From: a virus
Strand: one strand, 5' to 3'
IMG/VR virus record: IMGVR_UViG_3300007960_000074
Location: 1 to 36,006 of that record
Length of the DNA: 36,006 nucleotides
Within the stretch, counting starts at the first letter, position 1, and each line of letters starts with the position of its first letter. The translations under genes were made by a program, and so were the position numbers. The notes beneath the pieces were generated by a model that had not been told where the DNA came from, ran no database searches, and saw only the letters and a program-made list of their open reading frames with translations. This document shows, one piece after another, positions 17,225 through 25,044 of the stretch.

Positions 17225-18555
17225 AACTCTTGAACCTCTTCTCCTGTTGGCTCAGTTTCTCCAGGGACATATCCGTTGTCTGGGCCTATTTTAAGAGTAG
17301 CCCAGTCTATCTTAGATATAAAACCTACTTCTCCACCATTCCTCATCTTAGTGCATTTAAACTCTATTATACCGTCCTCTTTAGAGTGAGTATCCAGTGT
17401 GAATGCAGCGTCTGGAGCATCCAGAATTCCTTTAGCAAATCTTGCCTCTCCAGAGGCATCTATTTGGTAAGGAGATACCATTATGACTCCATAGTTTTGA
17501 GCCATTTGCTTTAAAGCCTTACTAACTTCTATCTGCTCCGACCAATCGTATTGACCAATCTTTGCAGCTCTACCATGTCTCTCTACCTGATTTATATAAT
17601 CCACTACCACTATCTTTGGCTGTAGAATTTTCACTTTCTTATCTAGCTCAGTTCTTATCTTACTAAGAGACAGAGAGGCATCATGAACAACGTCTATTTG
17701 GGTCTCTCTTAGAGGTTTTATATTTAGAGATGCGTGAAGTTCTTCAAAGTTTCTATGTCTTAGATACTCCTGATAGTCTTTCTCCCCCTCTTCAAATCTA
17801 GAAGACCACCAAGTGGCTACTCTTTCCCACTCGGATATAGATAAGTTTTTATGCATGATAGCAGTACTAGGCACTCCAGTAGCAATTGAGCATACTCTCT
17901 GCAAAATACTTCTAGAGTTCATTTCAATAGTAAAATATATAGTAGAATCTCCTTTAGAAAAAGATCTCTCTACTATATTAGCGCAGGTTACAGACTTACC
18001 ATGACCCCGCTTACCACCTATTAGTATTAAATCTCCTGGTCCAAAAGTAGTCTCTAAATCGTACTCTGAGTTTAGACCAAGAGGTACACTACGCTCTAGC
18101 ATCTCTTCTGGCTCGAATAAAGAGATTTTCTGCATATTTTCTTCTTCTGGAATTAGATCAATCTTATCCTCTAATTCTAAAACTATATCCTGAATAGCTT
18201 CTACTATCTCTTCGGCAGTACTCATTGCAACAGAAGTCTCTAAAAACTTCTCAATCAGATTCATACTCTCTGACTGGGCATACTCATTTTTTAGATACTC
18301 TAATAGCTGAGAACAAGCTATATCTACTTCTTCAGAAACCTCTATAGCATATAATTTCTCTCTTAGTCTTGCGTCTCTAATAGAGAGTTTCAAGTCCTCA
18401 AAAGTTGGAAGAGTTCCGTATAGAGTAGAGTGTTTCTCTATTAAATCATGTACCTTGTGATATTCTTTAGGAAGATAATGACGATGAAAAGCACCCCAGG
18501 TGTCACCATCCGAGTCTTTCAGTATCTTCCTAATTAATACACTGGCAAGGTTCAA
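17221..18555 (-). CDS. DnaB-like replicative helicase
   Basis: 444 residues. An N-terminal helical domain (1-150) is followed by a RecA-type ATPase with Walker A GGKRGHGKS (180-188), Walker B KIVVVDYINQVE, and the DnaB-type motif VIMVSPYQID. The start is TTG at 18555, with AAAGAG about 9 nt upstream. A terminator lies just upstream and no clear promoter was found between them, so expression may rely on read-through or a weak site. It would form the replisome with the primase and polymerase downstream. Confidence 0.92.
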   Translation of the reverse strand: MNLASVLIRKILKDSDGDTWGAFHRHYLPKEYHKVHDLIEKHSTLYGTLPTFEDLKLSIRDARLREKLYAIEVSEEVDIACSQLLEYLKNEYAQSESMNLIEKFLETSVAMSTAEEIVEAIQDIVLELEDKIDLIPEEENMQKISLFEPEEMLERSVPLGLNSEYDLETTFGPGDLILIGGKRGHGKSVTCANIVERSFSKGDSTIYFTIEMNSRSILQRVCSIATGVPSTAIMHKNLSISEWERVATWWSSRFEEGEKDYQEYLRHRNFEELHASLNIKPLRETQIDVVHDASLSLSKIRTELDKKVKILQPKIVVVDYINQVERHGRAAKIGQYDWSEQIEVSKALKQMAQNYGVIMVSPYQIDASGEARFAKGILDAPDAAFTLDTHSKEDGIIEFKCTKMRNGGEVGFISKIDWATLKIGPDNGYVPGETEPTGEEVQEL

Positions 18556-18589
18556 TCAAGTATTCTCTTTGTAAAAGGCAGCTTCTAAC

Positions 18590-18628
18590 AAGCAAGAAAA
18601 AGAGAGCGGAAGAAAATCTCCCGCTCTC
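18590..18628 (-). terminator. Intrinsic terminator after the HTH protein gene
   Basis: Minus-strand hairpin with an 8-bp perfect stem (GAGAGCGG at 18628-18621 pairing with CCGCTCTC at 18609-18602) around an 11-nt loop, followed by TTTTTCTTG. It lies 20 nt after the stop of the gene at 18649-19371. Confidence 0.9.
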
Positions 18629-18648
18629 AAAAGGCTATTTATAAAAAA

Positions 18649-19371
18649 TTAGCCTGCTGCTTTTTCTTTCTTAGCCGCACCATCGTAGTCAGAGGCAGTC
18701 AGACCACGACGAGTAAGCATCGTTTTAACTCCGCGAGGGCTTTTCTCAATAGCTTCTGCAATCTCTGTTACAGTCATTTTGCTAATGTCACCCAGTTCTT
18801 CAAGAGCATCAACTTTAGAAGATGCTTTGCGGTCACGTTGCTTAGGAATACTAGTAATTTGCTCTGCTTTCAGTAAAGAAAGAGCTTTACCGCGTGCGCG
18901 TGCTACTTCTACACCAAGATCTTCTGCGATTTCTTCGATGAAGGAACCACCATTAGCCAGTTCGATGAAACGTGCTTCTTGTGCATCCGTGAAAGTCTTA
19001 GCAGACTCAGGACGAGGAGCAGGACGAACGTGTTGGTACAGTTGCATAGACAGGATTTTACCCTGAATTTCTTTTGCTTTGAAAGCTCCGCCTTCAAAAA
19101 CGTCTGCAATATCTGCATAAGTAAACTTACCAGAGTTATCTTCTACAAGAGTACGCAGAAGTCCTTCTTGAGCTTCTGAGAATTTAGAAGGCTCTGCTGT
19201 TACAGGAGCTACTTCAAATTCCATTTTTCGGAGTTTAGATGCGATAGAACGAGAAGAAGTTTCAAGCAACTCTGCTGCTCCTTCTACTGTTGCACGTGAT
19301 ACAGGAGACTCATCTCCTACATAGTTTACAAGTGTTTCTGTTCGTTCTTCGGTCCATTTAGGGGTAGTCAT
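18649..19371 (-). CDS. Multi-HTH DNA-binding protein, possible T5 D5-type regulator
   Basis: 240 residues made of about four repeated helical units: WTEERTETLV..., FSEAQEGLLRTLV..., FTDAQEARFIELA..., and a C-terminal MTVTEIAEAIEKSPRGVKTMLTRRGL. Each looks like a Myb/HTH module followed by a recognition-type helix, and the tail is Lys/Ala-rich (AAKKEKAAG). The last unit is shared with the protein at 22557-23000. It lies directly downstream of ligase B and is followed by a strong terminator, as expected for an abundant DNA-binding protein. Similarity of position to T5 D5 is from memory. Confidence 0.8.
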   Translation of the reverse strand: MTTPKWTEERTETLVNYVGDESPVSRATVEGAAELLETSSRSIASKLRKMEFEVAPVTAEPSKFSEAQEGLLRTLVEDNSGKFTYADIADVFEGGAFKAKEIQGKILSMQLYQHVRPAPRPESAKTFTDAQEARFIELANGGSFIEEIAEDLGVEVARARGKALSLLKAEQITSIPKQRDRKASSKVDALEELGDISKMTVTEIAEAIEKSPRGVKTMLTRRGLTASDYDGAAKKEKAAG

Positions 19372-19378
19372 ATATTTA

Positions 19379-20128
19379 TTATCCTATTAGTTCATTAATG
19401 TTTGTGGTTATCACGATTCCAGTTTCTCTAGCCTTCTTAGTCTTACTGGATTCGACTTGGCTTTCATTTACTAAGTGAGTAGTATCTTTAGTTACAGTAG
19501 ACTTTACGGTATACCCTGCTGCTTCTAATGCTTTAGTGGCTTCTGCTTTGGTCTTGTAAGAAGTTAATCTTCCAGAAATACACACCACACCTAGCGATTT
19601 AGTAGGCTCTCTTACTTCTTCAGACTTGAAGGAGAAAGGTAGCGCATCTTTTATTAAAGGAAACTCACCATAAAACCAGTTTAACAAGTTAGATGTTACT
19701 GTTGGCCCTAGTCCCGCAGCAATACAAGCCTCTTCGCTCAACTCGTCTAGTGATGAAATTATAGAGCACAGCTTTTTAGAAGCTGTATTACCTACTAATG
19801 GAATACCAAATGCTGGCAAAACCTGATTTAGACTAGCATTCTTAGATCTCTCTATCTCTGCTGCTATCTTTTCAGCAAGTTTAGTACTGCCAAGAAGGTA
19901 TTCCATCTCATCTATGCGCTGATTATATAATTCTTCAACTGAGTTAATTTGAAGTTTTTTAATTGAAGCAGGCCCTAATCCTTTAATTTTAAGAGTTTTA
20001 CAAAAGTGCTCTACAGTTTTATGCTGTTGAGCTGTACAAGTCTTGTTTCTACAAAATAGTTGGTAATTATGAATCACCAACTCAGCATTACACGCTGGAC
20101 AGTTTGTAGGAATCTCAATTTTTGCCAT
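19379..20128 (-). CDS. ligB: NAD-dependent DNA ligase subunit B (Zn finger, HhH, BRCT)
   Basis: 249 residues matching the C-terminal half of bacterial LigA: a four-Cys zinc finger (C10, C13, C26, C31), helix-hairpin-helix repeats (KIKGLGPASIKKL; FGIPLVGNTASKKL; AAGLGPTVTSNLL), and a BRCT domain from about 175 (GVVCISGRLTSYKTKAEATKALEA). There is no adenylation domain; that is on the separate subunit at 20970-21908. The ATG at 20128 is 27 nt downstream of its own promoter's -10 box. Confidence 0.93.
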   Translation of the reverse strand: MAKIEIPTNCPACNAELVIHNYQLFCRNKTCTAQQHKTVEHFCKTLKIKGLGPASIKKLQINSVEELYNQRIDEMEYLLGSTKLAEKIAAEIERSKNASLNQVLPAFGIPLVGNTASKKLCSIISSLDELSEEACIAAGLGPTVTSNLLNWFYGEFPLIKDALPFSFKSEEVREPTKSLGVVCISGRLTSYKTKAEATKALEAAGYTVKSTVTKDTTHLVNESQVESSKTKKARETGIVITTNINELIG

Positions 20129-20155
20129 TTATAATATTTCTCAAATGTGACGTAT

Positions 20156-20184
20156 ATTATATGTAAAATCAGCTGCGAAGTCAA
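20156..20184 (-). promoter_or_regulatory. Sigma70-type promoter for ligB and the HTH gene
   Basis: TTGACT at 20184-20179, 17-nt spacer, TATAAT at 20161-20156, and an A-rich tract upstream of the -35 box. The expected transcription start lies about 20 nt before the ligB ATG. Confidence 0.88.
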
Positions 20185-20187
20185 GTA

Positions 20188-20553
20188 TTATTTTTTCTTT
20201 GATGGTACAGCTGAAATAATTTCATCTTTCAGTTCGAAGCACTCAGTGTGCCCTCCGAACGTAATAGAAGGAGTGTACTTATATTCTTTAAAATGTTCAT
20301 GAAGCAGTTGTTCTAGCTTCCAAACTTCATATAATGTGTCAATATAAGTTTTTTGAATTCGTATATCGTAGCCTTTAAATCCACCGCTACGCTTGATAAC
20401 ATTCTTAAAAGAAGTACCCTTTGCTATACCTATCTTCAGGCACTCTCGTTGCATAGTTTTTCTATTTACTAACACCACACAATACAAAATACCAGGCTCT
20501 TCTTTTTCTTCTGGGTTGTTTTTAAAGTAGGTGGCGTTATAAATACCCTTCAA
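20188..20553 (-). CDS. T5orf172/GIY-YIG-like nuclease
   Basis: 121 residues. LYCVVLVNR and LKIGIAKGTSFKNVIKRSGGF correspond to the GIY and YIG-like strands of the T5orf172/Mug113 branch. A helix WKLEQLLHEHFKEYKY and a FGGHTECFEL segment complete the family pattern. It sits between the two ligase subunit genes. Homing-type or structure-specific activity is inferred from the family. Confidence 0.75.
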   Translation of the reverse strand: MKGIYNATYFKNNPEEKEEPGILYCVVLVNRKTMQRECLKIGIAKGTSFKNVIKRSGGFKGYDIRIQKTYIDTLYEVWKLEQLLHEHFKEYKYTPSITFGGHTECFELKDEIISAVPSKKK

Positions 20554-20798
20554 TCTTTATCCTTGAAGTAATCTGCTATATCTACTACTTTACCAGTGAA
20601 CTCAGATTTTCTTTCTTTAGTTAGGTTATTAGAGTATTCTTGAAGCTTCTCTAAAGCTATTCCCCACCCAACTAGCATCTTCTCTCTAGTGGTCGGCTCT
20701 AGTTTCCAGAAAGCTTGATCTATAATTATACTAGATACATAACCTTGCCCATCTTCTGTAGGATAGAGTCCTACAGTACCAAAATCAACTGTCTTCAT
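20550..20798 (-). CDS. Small hypothetical protein in the ligase operon
   Basis: 82 residues with no recognised domain; mixed N-terminal half, charged C-terminal half (NLTKERKSEF...DYFKDKD). It overlaps the GIY-YIG-like gene by 4 nt and the upstream small ORF by 14 nt, so it is co-translated. Function unknown. Confidence 0.7.
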   Translation of the reverse strand: MKTVDFGTVGLYPTEDGQGYVSSIIIDQAFWKLEPTTREKMLVGWGIALEKLQEYSNNLTKERKSEFTGKVVDIADYFKDKD

Positions 20799-20973
20799 TA
20801 TTTAATATTTCTATTTCTGGAGTCCGGCTTTTTTCCTGCCTGTACTGGGCCTCTAATTGACCAAGGGCGTGTGAGTATCTTTTTACTATTCTTCTTAAAG
20901 TCTCTCTGCAATGCTCATCAGAAAGCTCTGATACAGTAACCTTTCCTGTAAATAATGATAATTCGTCGATCAC
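20785..20973 (-). CDS. Small hypothetical helical protein
   Basis: 62 residues, predicted largely helical (SDEHCRETLRRIVKRYSHALGQLEAQY), acidic C-terminus. Its ATG overlaps the ligA stop by 4 nt. Function unknown. Confidence 0.65.
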   Translation of the reverse strand: MIDELSLFTGKVTVSELSDEHCRETLRRIVKRYSHALGQLEAQYRQEKSRTPEIEILNNEDS

Positions 20974-21908
20974 TCTACTCTTCTCACTACTCTAGGTATT
21001 ATTTCTCCAGATCGTATAACTTCTACTTGGCACCCAAGCTCTAGGTTTAGCTCCTCAATATATTTAATATTGTGAAGAGTCGCTCTACTAACCTTAGCTC
21101 CGTCTATGTCTATAGGAGTTAGAATAGCTACTGGACTAACAATGCCAGATCTTCCTACTTGCCACTCTACGCTCTCCAGTGTAGTTATTACTCCTGCTTT
21201 ACGAGTTTTTAGGGCAAATGCACCTCTTGGGTGTTTGTTAGTGTACCCGAGAGACTCGAAAGTTTCATTATCATCTACCCTGAATACTACTCCATCTTTA
21301 GGAAACTCTGACCAATCACTTTGAAGAACGGTATTAAACCCCATAGCAACTAGACTATTAATATCTTCTGCCCAGGAGGGGTATGCTTTAGGAAATATGT
21401 CATACGCAATAAAAGTTAAATCTCTTTCAATAAATTCTTTTGAGTCTTTTAGACCTAACGCACCTGCGGCATAATTTCTTGAATTTTTTATCGTGATCGG
21501 CGCAACTATCTCTCCAACTATCTGTACTACAGGTTCATGGTCCCTTACTTTTATATACTTTGGGACTCCCTCTAAGCTAGAGATATTCTCTGTAATATCC
21601 TTTCCTCGTACCCCGTCCCCTCTAGTTAGAGCAAGGGACAAGTTACCATAAATATATATGATAGCTATAGCAGCACCATCTAGCTTGGGAGAGCCAATAG
21701 TAGGTTCGGGGAGTTTTATAGGCGGGTCACCGTAATACATCTTTTGTAAAGAGTATAGTTGGAAAGGCAGGGCTATAGACCCAGGTTCTTGAACTGAACC
21801 TACTCGTGAGTAATTAAACTCTTCGGCTATAGCATCAAAGGATTCATCCGACATAATGGGAGATCCTTCATAATATTTCTTACTAGCGTGGTCTAGTAGT
21901 TCTTTCAT
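20970..21908 (-). CDS. ligA: NAD-dependent DNA ligase subunit A (adenylation and OB fold)
   Basis: 312 residues. The N-terminal NMN-binding Ia segment is YYEGSPIMSDESFDAI (12-27). The nucleotidyltransferase domain has the adenylated lysine K75 in KLDGAA, then LTRGDGVRGKDITEN, VGEIVAP and FALKTR. A C-terminal OB fold begins around WQVGRSGIVSPVAIL and ends with SGEIIPRV. The polypeptide stops where one-piece ligases continue into the zinc finger, which is encoded separately at 19379-20128. Confidence 0.94.
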   Translation of the reverse strand: MKELLDHASKKYYEGSPIMSDESFDAIAEEFNYSRVGSVQEPGSIALPFQLYSLQKMYYGDPPIKLPEPTIGSPKLDGAAIAIIYIYGNLSLALTRGDGVRGKDITENISSLEGVPKYIKVRDHEPVVQIVGEIVAPITIKNSRNYAAGALGLKDSKEFIERDLTFIAYDIFPKAYPSWAEDINSLVAMGFNTVLQSDWSEFPKDGVVFRVDDNETFESLGYTNKHPRGAFALKTRKAGVITTLESVEWQVGRSGIVSPVAILTPIDIDGAKVSRATLHNIKYIEELNLELGCQVEVIRSGEIIPRVVRRVE

Positions 21909-22201
21909 CTAGTATATACGTTATTTATTAGTTCGCCAAAATACAGCTCTATTATTTCTTTAGACTCGGCCAAAGATAATATTTCTGCTGTCCCTTCAAA
22001 CAGAGATTTAGAGTTATCTAGGTCTAACGGCATAGATATACCTTCAGAGGAAGGCTTCCATACTTCGTCAAAGTCCAGATAGTACTTTCGTAGATGTAAA
22101 TACTCTACGCCTCTAAACTCATTAATAGTAAGTCTTACTTGTATATTTTTTTCTGTATCGTAATGTATGATACGAGAGTAGATCTCAAGAGAGCTATCCA
22201 T
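21905..22201 (-). CDS. Hypothetical protein
   Basis: 98 residues, acidic, no recognised domain. The stop overlaps the ligA ATG by 4 nt and the start follows the stop of the upstream ORF. Function unknown. Confidence 0.65.
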   Translation of the reverse strand: MDSSLEIYSRIIHYDTEKNIQVRLTINEFRGVEYLHLRKYYLDFDEVWKPSSEGISMPLDLDNSKSLFEGTAEILSLAESKEIIELYFGELINNVYTR

Positions 22202-22202
22202 T

Positions 22203-22469
22203 CTACTCTCCGTTTCTGAGAATCTTACTCAGCGGTACCACCGACTTTACAGTCTCTGCTTTCATTAGGCGATAAGAATCACAGTCCCAACAAAACATTA
22301 AAAGAGAGCCATCATCTTCTGAAGCCCTATTCTTTTTAGACTGTATGTGTTCGTTATCAAAGTCTAATGTGCAGACATTATACTTTAGCTTTTTTGAGTT
22401 GACGCTTCTGTAGGTTATTACCGCGTCACCGTACTCAAGTAATTTTTCTTTTAATTCTTCTTTCTTCAT
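22203..22469 (-). CDS. Hypothetical protein with a Cys pair
   Basis: 88 residues. It contains a CWDC motif in LMFCWDCDSYRLMKAETVK (about 59-77), with an additional Cys at residue 33, suggesting metal binding, but no family is recognised. It is the first gene after the terminator at 22524-22551. Confidence 0.65.
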   Translation of the reverse strand: MKKEELKEKLLEYGDAVITYRSVNSKKLKYNVCTLDFDNEHIQSKKNRASEDDGSLLMFCWDCDSYRLMKAETVKSVVPLSKILRNGE

Positions 22470-22486
22470 CCATTTCCCTTTGCTGG

Positions 22487-22551
22487 GTAGTAAAACTTAT
22501 TTTACTGAGCAGCAATTTAACGAATGAGAAAATGGGGGCTGTTCGCCCCCT
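22487..22551 (-). terminator. Intrinsic terminator plus second small hairpin
   Basis: Just after the stop of the gene at 22557, the minus strand forms GGGGGC-GAACA-GCCCCC (22550-22534) followed by ATTTTCTC. A second hairpin, AGTAAAA-TAAG-TTTTACT, lies at 22505-22488. The first is a good intrinsic terminator; the second may reinforce it. Confidence 0.85.
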
Positions 22552-22556
22552 GACTA

Positions 22557-23000
22557 TTAAGAATTTACTTTATTTAGTACTTCCGTAAAATAAACAGCAG
22601 CTTTACCTGTTAATTTAGAGATAATCTCTTCATCAACATCAGCCCCTGCATCTGTGATAGCTGCAATCAGAGCTTCCTGAGAAGCAGCTTTACTCACTCT
22701 GGTACCCCCAGTACTGGAACCACCGCCAGCAGCTGGCTTACTATTGGGAGTAACACGCACGTATACTCCAGCTTTAGTTAAGATTGATCTAACACCATTA
22801 GGCGATTGATCCATGTCCTCTGCGATTTGCTTTACAATTTCAGCAGAAGTCTCAGGCGTAGGCTCTGCAGCCTCGTATGCGTCTACTGCTTTTTGTTTAT
22901 CTTCATCAGTCCAAGGCACTCGTTTTCTCCGGTTTGTGTTAATTCGCCCAGGACATTGTCCTGTAGCTTCTAGTTGTTGTGTATAAAATCTATATGACAT
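22557..23000 (-). CDS. HTH-type DNA-binding protein, related to the 18649 gene product
   Basis: 147 residues. The segment IAEDMDQSPNGVRSILTKAGVYV (about 63-85) matches the last module of the larger HTH protein (IAEAIEKSPRGVKTMLTRRGL). The N-terminal VPWTDEDKQKAVDAYEAAEP is a Myb-like helix. A Gly/Ser-rich linker (AAGGGSSTGG) leads to a C-terminal helical region. It has its own promoter and terminator, implying an abundant or independently regulated protein, perhaps a regulator of phage transcription (inference). Confidence 0.8.
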   Translation of the reverse strand: MSYRFYTQQLEATGQCPGRINTNRRKRVPWTDEDKQKAVDAYEAAEPTPETSAEIVKQIAEDMDQSPNGVRSILTKAGVYVRVTPNSKPAAGGGSSTGGTRVSKAASQEALIAAITDAGADVDEEIISKLTGKAAVYFTEVLNKVNS

Positions 23001-23013
23001 TTTATTATAGGAT

Positions 23014-23042
23014 ATTATAGTGTAAAATAGTTACGAAGTCAA
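23014..23042 (-). promoter_or_regulatory. Sigma70-type promoter for the small HTH gene
   Basis: TTGACT at 23042-23037, 17-nt spacer, TATAAT at 23019-23014, A-rich upstream tract. It lies 14 nt before the ATG at 23000. Confidence 0.88.
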
Positions 23043-23052
23043 TAATTATTTT

Positions 23053-23286
23053 TCAATTACTATCTGTCAATAGCTCAATAATTGCCTCTTTATAAGCTTC
23101 TGGAAATATAAATACCCCTAAAACCATGATAGGAGCAGCTATTGCATCAATTAGAAATAATGCTGCCCAAAATAGTGGGCCTTTATAAGTCTCATTACTT
23201 CCTCTATACTTTAGTATAACTGGGGCTTGTACTCTAGTTATACACACAATAGCAGTAGCTATACAGAATATGAGGTAGTATATCAT
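23053..23286 (-). CDS. Small two-helix membrane protein
   Basis: 77 residues with two hydrophobic segments (about 2-18, and 39-62 WAALFLIDAIAAPIMVLGVFIF) separated by a short polar loop. No family is recognised. Its ATG overlaps the upstream HTH-like gene by 4 nt. Inner-membrane location is expected; function unknown. Confidence 0.7.
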   Translation of the reverse strand: MIYYLIFCIATAIVCITRVQAPVILKYRGSNETYKGPLFWAALFLIDAIAAPIMVLGVFIFPEAYKEAIIELLTDSN

Positions 23287-23957
23287 AGGTTAGCCACGTT
23301 CACCCCAAACTTAGCTAAGTGTTCTAGCTTTCCTAAGTCATAAGAGGGGCAAAAGGCATAAAATCCTCCGGCATTAGAAGACATATAGTAATTAGTATCA
23401 TCTTTCAAATTTACTTGCTCTTTTACCCATATTCTGTAGCAATTAGTATTATAAAGGCCATTATACTTTTCTGGTAATTGCTTTACTACTTCGCAAGCCT
23501 TATGATATATTGAAGACCAGGCTATTTCTCCTGGGGAGAACTCCTCTGCTACACAAGCGTCTGGTAATAGCTCATTCTCATGCCTATCAGAGCCGCTGAC
23601 TCGTAAAGGTACTCCCACATTTTCTATAACGTTCTTTACAAATCCTACTGATCTAAAGATTTTTCTGGAGATTTCCATAACTGAATCGCCTTCTAAGTAA
23701 TTTTCAACTATGAAAGCTATCTCAGAATTATCCGCAGGCTTTCCACGCTTTTCCTTTCTGCGCTTCTCTCTATACTCCTTATCTTCTATATGCTTTTCTA
23801 TAATAGAATTCAGTCTAGTAGTATTATACGCTATTCTTAGTATAGAACAGGCTTCCTTTTTGGTAATAGGCTTTTCTGCATTTAGAAGCTCTATCACCTT
23901 ATCTATATTAGCGTCGGTGAGATTCTCCGACTCTTTTTTCCTAATACGTTTAGCCAT
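23283..23957 (-). CDS. HTH-containing hypothetical protein
   Basis: The likely start is the ATG at 23957 (MAKRIRKK, 224 residues), overlapping the preceding stop by 8 nt; the frame is open to 23999 but the extra codons lie in the upstream gene. The N-terminal half is basic and includes helix-turn-helix-like segments (ITKKEACSILRIAYNTTRL; SVMEISRKIFRSVGFVKNVI). The C-terminal half contains CYRIWVKEQVN and GGFYAFCPSYD. Probably DNA-binding; role unknown. Confidence 0.7.
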   Translation of the reverse strand: MAKRIRKKESENLTDANIDKVIELLNAEKPITKKEACSILRIAYNTTRLNSIIEKHIEDKEYREKRRKEKRGKPADNSEIAFIVENYLEGDSVMEISRKIFRSVGFVKNVIENVGVPLRVSGSDRHENELLPDACVAEEFSPGEIAWSSIYHKACEVVKQLPEKYNGLYNTNCYRIWVKEQVNLKDDTNYYMSSNAGGFYAFCPSYDLGKLEHLAKFGVNVANL

Positions 23958-24330
23958 TCTTTTCTTGTTCCCACAGAGCCATGATAGTGTAATGAGCAAT
24001 TTTTAGGAGATCTTTTCTATTTTTACCGTTTTTCTTTCCGTATCTTTTGGCATACTTAATAATATTACCAACAAAGAAACCCTCTCCGTGTCCCCAATCG
24101 GAAATTACTTCTCCAGCTTCTAGCTCTCCATCTGCATAGTGTTCACCATATGTGCTATTAATGTACTTTTTAAGCTCCATAAGAATATCATCTTCTTCAT
24201 ACTTATATTCTATAGAATTAAGCAAAGATCTTTCAGTACTTTTAATTTCCTCTGGCGACCTAACCCAACTGTTGAAACCAAGTTGGTCGTTCTCTATATT
24301 TGTATTGTGCAAGCGCGGCTTTTTCTCCAA
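23950..24330 (-). CDS. DUF3310 / T7 gp1.7-like protein
   Basis: Up to 126 residues. The C-terminal half matches the DUF3310 pattern: HYADGELEAGEVISDW, FFVGNIIKYAKRYGKKNG and DLLKIAHYTIMAL. Family members include T7 gp1.7, a nucleotide kinase. The frame opens with TTG at 24330, 71 nt inside the upstream gene; an internal start is possible but no ATG before residue 51 exists, so the start is unresolved. Confidence 0.75.
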   Translation of the reverse strand: MEKKPRLHNTNIENDQLGFNSWVRSPEEIKSTERSLLNSIEYKYEEDDILMELKKYINSTYGEHYADGELEAGEVISDWGHGEGFFVGNIIKYAKRYGKKNGKNRKDLLKIAHYTIMALWEQEKNG

Positions 24331-24817
24331 TGTAATAATTCCTATATGCTGTTACTGGATCTTCGTTTTTATATTTGTCTGGCATAGCCTGGGCGAACTC
24401 AGTGAGGCCAATGTCTGCCATATTTTGTATATCTGGCAATTTATTAATATGCCCTATAGACTTATGTATTTTATTATATCTATAGGTATATTCTTCGCCC
24501 AGGCTTTGAGCGTACTCAAATAGCCAATAATGGTTCTCTATAGAATTCCTAGCCCAGATTGTACAAGGATGATTGAACATTGCAGGTAGATATGGGATAG
24601 GTCTATCGGCAGGTTCGAGAGAGCGATATTCTTCAGTAAAATTTCGTAAAGTTTCGATTTCATATTTATCTAGTTTTCCGGTTTGTCCAAGGGCTTGATC
24701 TATCCAAGTATTTGTGCAAAGCATTTGAGCAGCCTCAAGAGGCATCTTAACTACATGCTTATCTACATGATATTGAGCACAAGTGGGAATATCCAAGTCG
24801 AGTATAAAAATATTCAG
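24260..24817 (-). CDS. Conserved phage protein with a CTG start
   Basis: 185 residues when started at CTG 24817. The frame from the first conventional codon (TTG 24796) lacks the N-terminal strand, whereas the CTG gives (M)NIFILDLDIPTCAQYHVDKHVVKM, which matches the start I recall for this widespread phage family. CTG has GGAG 7 nt upstream and lies 24 nt after a promoter -10 box. Other family features: HPCTIWARNSIENHYWL, LGEEYTYRYNKIHKS, FAQAMPD and AYRNYYIGEKA. Biochemical role unknown to me; His-rich motifs suggest an enzyme. Confidence 0.8.
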   Translation of the reverse strand: MNIFILDLDIPTCAQYHVDKHVVKMPLEAAQMLCTNTWIDQALGQTGKLDKYEIETLRNFTEEYRSLEPADRPIPYLPAMFNHPCTIWARNSIENHYWLFEYAQSLGEEYTYRYNKIHKSIGHINKLPDIQNMADIGLTEFAQAMPDKYKNEDPVTAYRNYYIGEKAALAQYKYRERPTWFQQLG

Positions 24818-24840
24818 CTTTATTCTCCAATATTTTCAAT

Positions 24841-24869
24841 ATTATACTATGGCTCAGAAGGAAAGTCAA
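24841..24869 (-). promoter_or_regulatory. Sigma70-type promoter for the 24817-23053 gene block
   Basis: TTGACT at 24869-24864, 17-nt spacer, TATAAT at 24846-24841. It overlaps the 3' end of the small gene at 24847-25044. Confidence 0.85.
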
Positions 24870-25044
24870 AATATTTTTTACAGTAATTGCAAGGATAACC
24901 TTTTCGTATTATCTCTTTCTCGTTAGAGACTGGACAACCATGAGTTGAAAAATCTCCATATTCATACGGAATATTGTCCCACCTAAAGTAGTCATTGGTC
25001 ACATAATCATGAAACCAGCCATCATAGTAGTCTGTGTAAGGCAA
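24847..25044 (-). CDS. Small protein with a Cys pair (putative zinc binding)
   Basis: 65 residues, Tyr-rich, with one Cys near residue 37 and CNYC near residue 52, a possible zinc site. The start is TTG at 25044 inside the end of the glycosyltransferase gene, with GGAGG about 12 nt upstream. It is the last gene of the lysis/glycan transcript. Function unknown. Confidence 0.65.
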   Translation of the reverse strand: MPYTDYYDGWFHDYVTNDYFRWDNIPYEYGDFSTHGCPVSNEKEIIRKGYPCNYCKKYFDFPSEP

